Assembly (NCBI GenBank): GCA_028292565.1
Contig: JAQGMD010000128.1
Location: 1-6,268 of the forward strand
Origin: Burkholderia sp.
GTDB lineage: Bacteria; Pseudomonadota; Gammaproteobacteria; Burkholderiales; Burkholderiaceae
Direction: 5' to 3'
DNA length: 6,268 bases
Shown piece by piece: positions 5,128 through 6,268 of this stretch. Position numbers and translations under genes: made by a program. The notes under the pieces were generated by a model. It had not been told where the DNA came from. It worked only from the letters and a program-made list of their open reading frames with translations, and ran no database searches. The stretch's first letter is position 1, and every line of letters starts with the position of its first letter.

Positions 5128-6228
5128 TCAGGCAGCCAGCGGCTGCATCTTTGCCAACGCTTCGAGCAGCAAGGCGGGATCGCCGGATGAGAGTTTCTTT
5201 GAATCGGACAAGGTTTGCCGAAACGCGCGAGCGCCGGGCATGCCCGCCATCAAGCCGAGCATGTGCCTGGTAATGCTGTTGAGCCTCAGGCCACTGCCGG
5301 CCTTCCCATGGCGCTCCAGCTGTTCGCGTATGTAAGGCTGCATCGCATGCAAGATTTCGGCGCGCGACTTTACGGGCGTATCGTCGTTGTAATAACGCGC
5401 ATCAAATGACGCCATCAGATACGGATTGTGGTACGCCTCGCGGCCGAGCATCACACCGTCGATATGCTGCAGGTGCGCGTCGATCTCTTCGAGGGTCTTG
5501 ATTCCGCCATTAATGATGATTTCAAGCTGTGGAAAGTCGCGTTTGAGCTGGTACGCGAACTCAGGTTTCAGCGGCGGAATCTCCCGGTTCTCCTTGGGAC
5601 TGAGACCTTTCAGGATCGCATTGCGGGCATGTACGATAAAAGTTTTACTTCCTGCGTCCGCGACCGTGCCGACAAAATCACGAACGAAATCGTACGATTC
5701 AGTTTGGTCGATGCCAATTCGGTGTTTGACCGTCACGTCGATCGATACAGCGTCGCGCATCGCCTTCACGCAATCTGCCACCAGTGCCGGTTCCGCCATA
5801 AGGCATGCGCCGAACGCGCCCTTTTGCACACGCTCCGATGGGCAACCGCAATTGAGGTTGATCTCGTCATATCCCCATTGCTCGCCCAGCCGTGCGCTCT
5901 TTGCAAGATCACACGGTTCACTTCCGCCCAGCTGCAATGCGACGGGATGCTCTTCGCTATTGAAATCGAGATGCCGCGCAACATCACCGTACAGCAGCGC
6001 GCCGGTCGTCACCATCTCTGTATAAAGCCAGGTATGGCTCGTGATCTGCCGGTGGAACGTACGGCAGTGACGATCTGTCCAGTCCATCATGGGGGCGACG
6101 GAAATGCGGCGGGCGGGAAGTTTGGCGGAATTCAAAAAGGACCTCGGTAAAAACGATATTGTACCGGGAGAGGCCAGCCCGGATATTTTATCGGAACGCG
6201 GAGTGATGGCGTTCGAGTTGCGAGACAT
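5128..6228 (-). CDS. dusA: tRNA-dihydrouridine synthase A
   Basis: A 366-aa FMN enzyme that uses NADPH to reduce specific uridines of the tRNA D-loop to dihydrouridine; E. coli DusA acts at positions 20 and 20a. Visible are the flavin-binding start SVAPMMDWTD (43-52), LYTEMVTTGALLYGD (68-82), ALQLGGSEP, then the DusA signature EINLNCGCPSERVQ with catalytic Cys129, FGACLM (139-144), VKHRIGID (167-174, K168), the HAR motif at H200, NGGI (240-243) and GR (262-263). The protein is complete to its C-terminus. The ATG at 6228 is the only ATG before the core, but it gives a 40-residue lead before RRISVAP, longer than usual. A TTG at residue 32 (AGG upstream) is a possible shorter start. The Shine-Dalgarno for 6228 is only GGA. 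A constitutive housekeeping gene is expected; identity is near certain, the exact start is not. Confidence 0.97.
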   Translation of the reverse strand: MSRNSNAITPRSDKISGLASPGTISFLPRSFLNSAKLPARRISVAPMMDWTDRHCRTFHRQITSHTWLYTEMVTTGALLYGDVARHLDFNSEEHPVALQLGGSEPCDLAKSARLGEQWGYDEINLNCGCPSERVQKGAFGACLMAEPALVADCVKAMRDAVSIDVTVKHRIGIDQTESYDFVRDFVGTVADAGSKTFIVHARNAILKGLSPKENREIPPLKPEFAYQLKRDFPQLEIIINGGIKTLEEIDAHLQHIDGVMLGREAYHNPYLMASFDARYYNDDTPVKSRAEILHAMQPYIREQLERHGKAGSGLRLNSITRHMLGLMAGMPGARAFRQTLSDSKKLSSGDPALLLEALAKMQPLAA

Positions 6229-6245
6229 TTTGCGTCCGCGCTTCG

Positions 6246-6268
6246 CGCCAATAGCGGGACTATTGGCG
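6246..6268. repeat. perfect 9-bp inverted repeat upstream of dusA
   Basis: CGCCAATAG (6246-6254) and CTATTGGCG (6260-6268) are exact reverse complements around CGGGA. The repeat ends at the window edge and may be longer. It lies 17 nt before the dusA ATG at 6228, so it could be a hairpin in the dusA leader, an operator, or the 3' hairpin of a gene lying to the right. No T run follows on the minus strand, and the plus-strand flank is outside the window. Confidence 0.55.

Noticed and set aside
5428..6150. 240-aa plus-strand ORF
   Set aside because: It is antisense to dusA, which has unmistakable family motifs.

Overview
The window looks like a chromosomal segment of a beta-proteobacterium, most likely Burkholderiales and perhaps Oxalobacteraceae. 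This is judged by eye from the strongly Burkholderiales-like DusA protein, the moderately high GC content and the style of the sigma-54 activators. There is no rRNA, tRNA, CRISPR array, transposase or integrase. It holds six genes I can support and two long intergenic stretches.

Left part (1-2947): a two-component response regulator of the NtrC class (receiver, AAA+ sigma-54 activator domain, Fis-type HTH) lies on the minus strand at 244-1635. It is followed, in its direction of transcription, by two GC-rich inverted repeats. Behind its start is a 467-bp non-coding stretch. Next is a small minus-strand gene (2103-2354) for a lipoprotein whose mature part is about two-thirds Ser and Gly. A further 593-bp non-coding stretch follows, becoming AT-rich towards 2950. 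No histidine kinase is visible next to the response regulator.

Middle part (2948-3913): a second sigma-54 activator on the plus strand is a close paralogue of the first (about 60 % identical and gapless through the AAA+ core), but it has no receiver domain. The two proteins share an identical 12-residue stretch in the DNA-binding HTH, so they may read similar sites, one controlled by phosphorylation and the other not. This pair with the lipoprotein gene between them is the most interesting part of the window.

Right part (3916-6268): three minus-strand genes run away from the right edge, dusA (tRNA-dihydrouridine synthase A), a 64-aa Lys-rich protein resembling DUF6496, and a short-chain dehydrogenase of the YghA/YhdF type. 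The last two are 14 nt apart and very probably form an operon. The dehydrogenase gene meets the second activator gene tail to tail with only 2 nt between the stop codons. A perfect 9-bp inverted repeat sits just upstream of dusA at the window edge.

No established novel system is evident. The ordinary genes are clear, and the open questions are what the activator pair controls and what the two long intergenic stretches encode.
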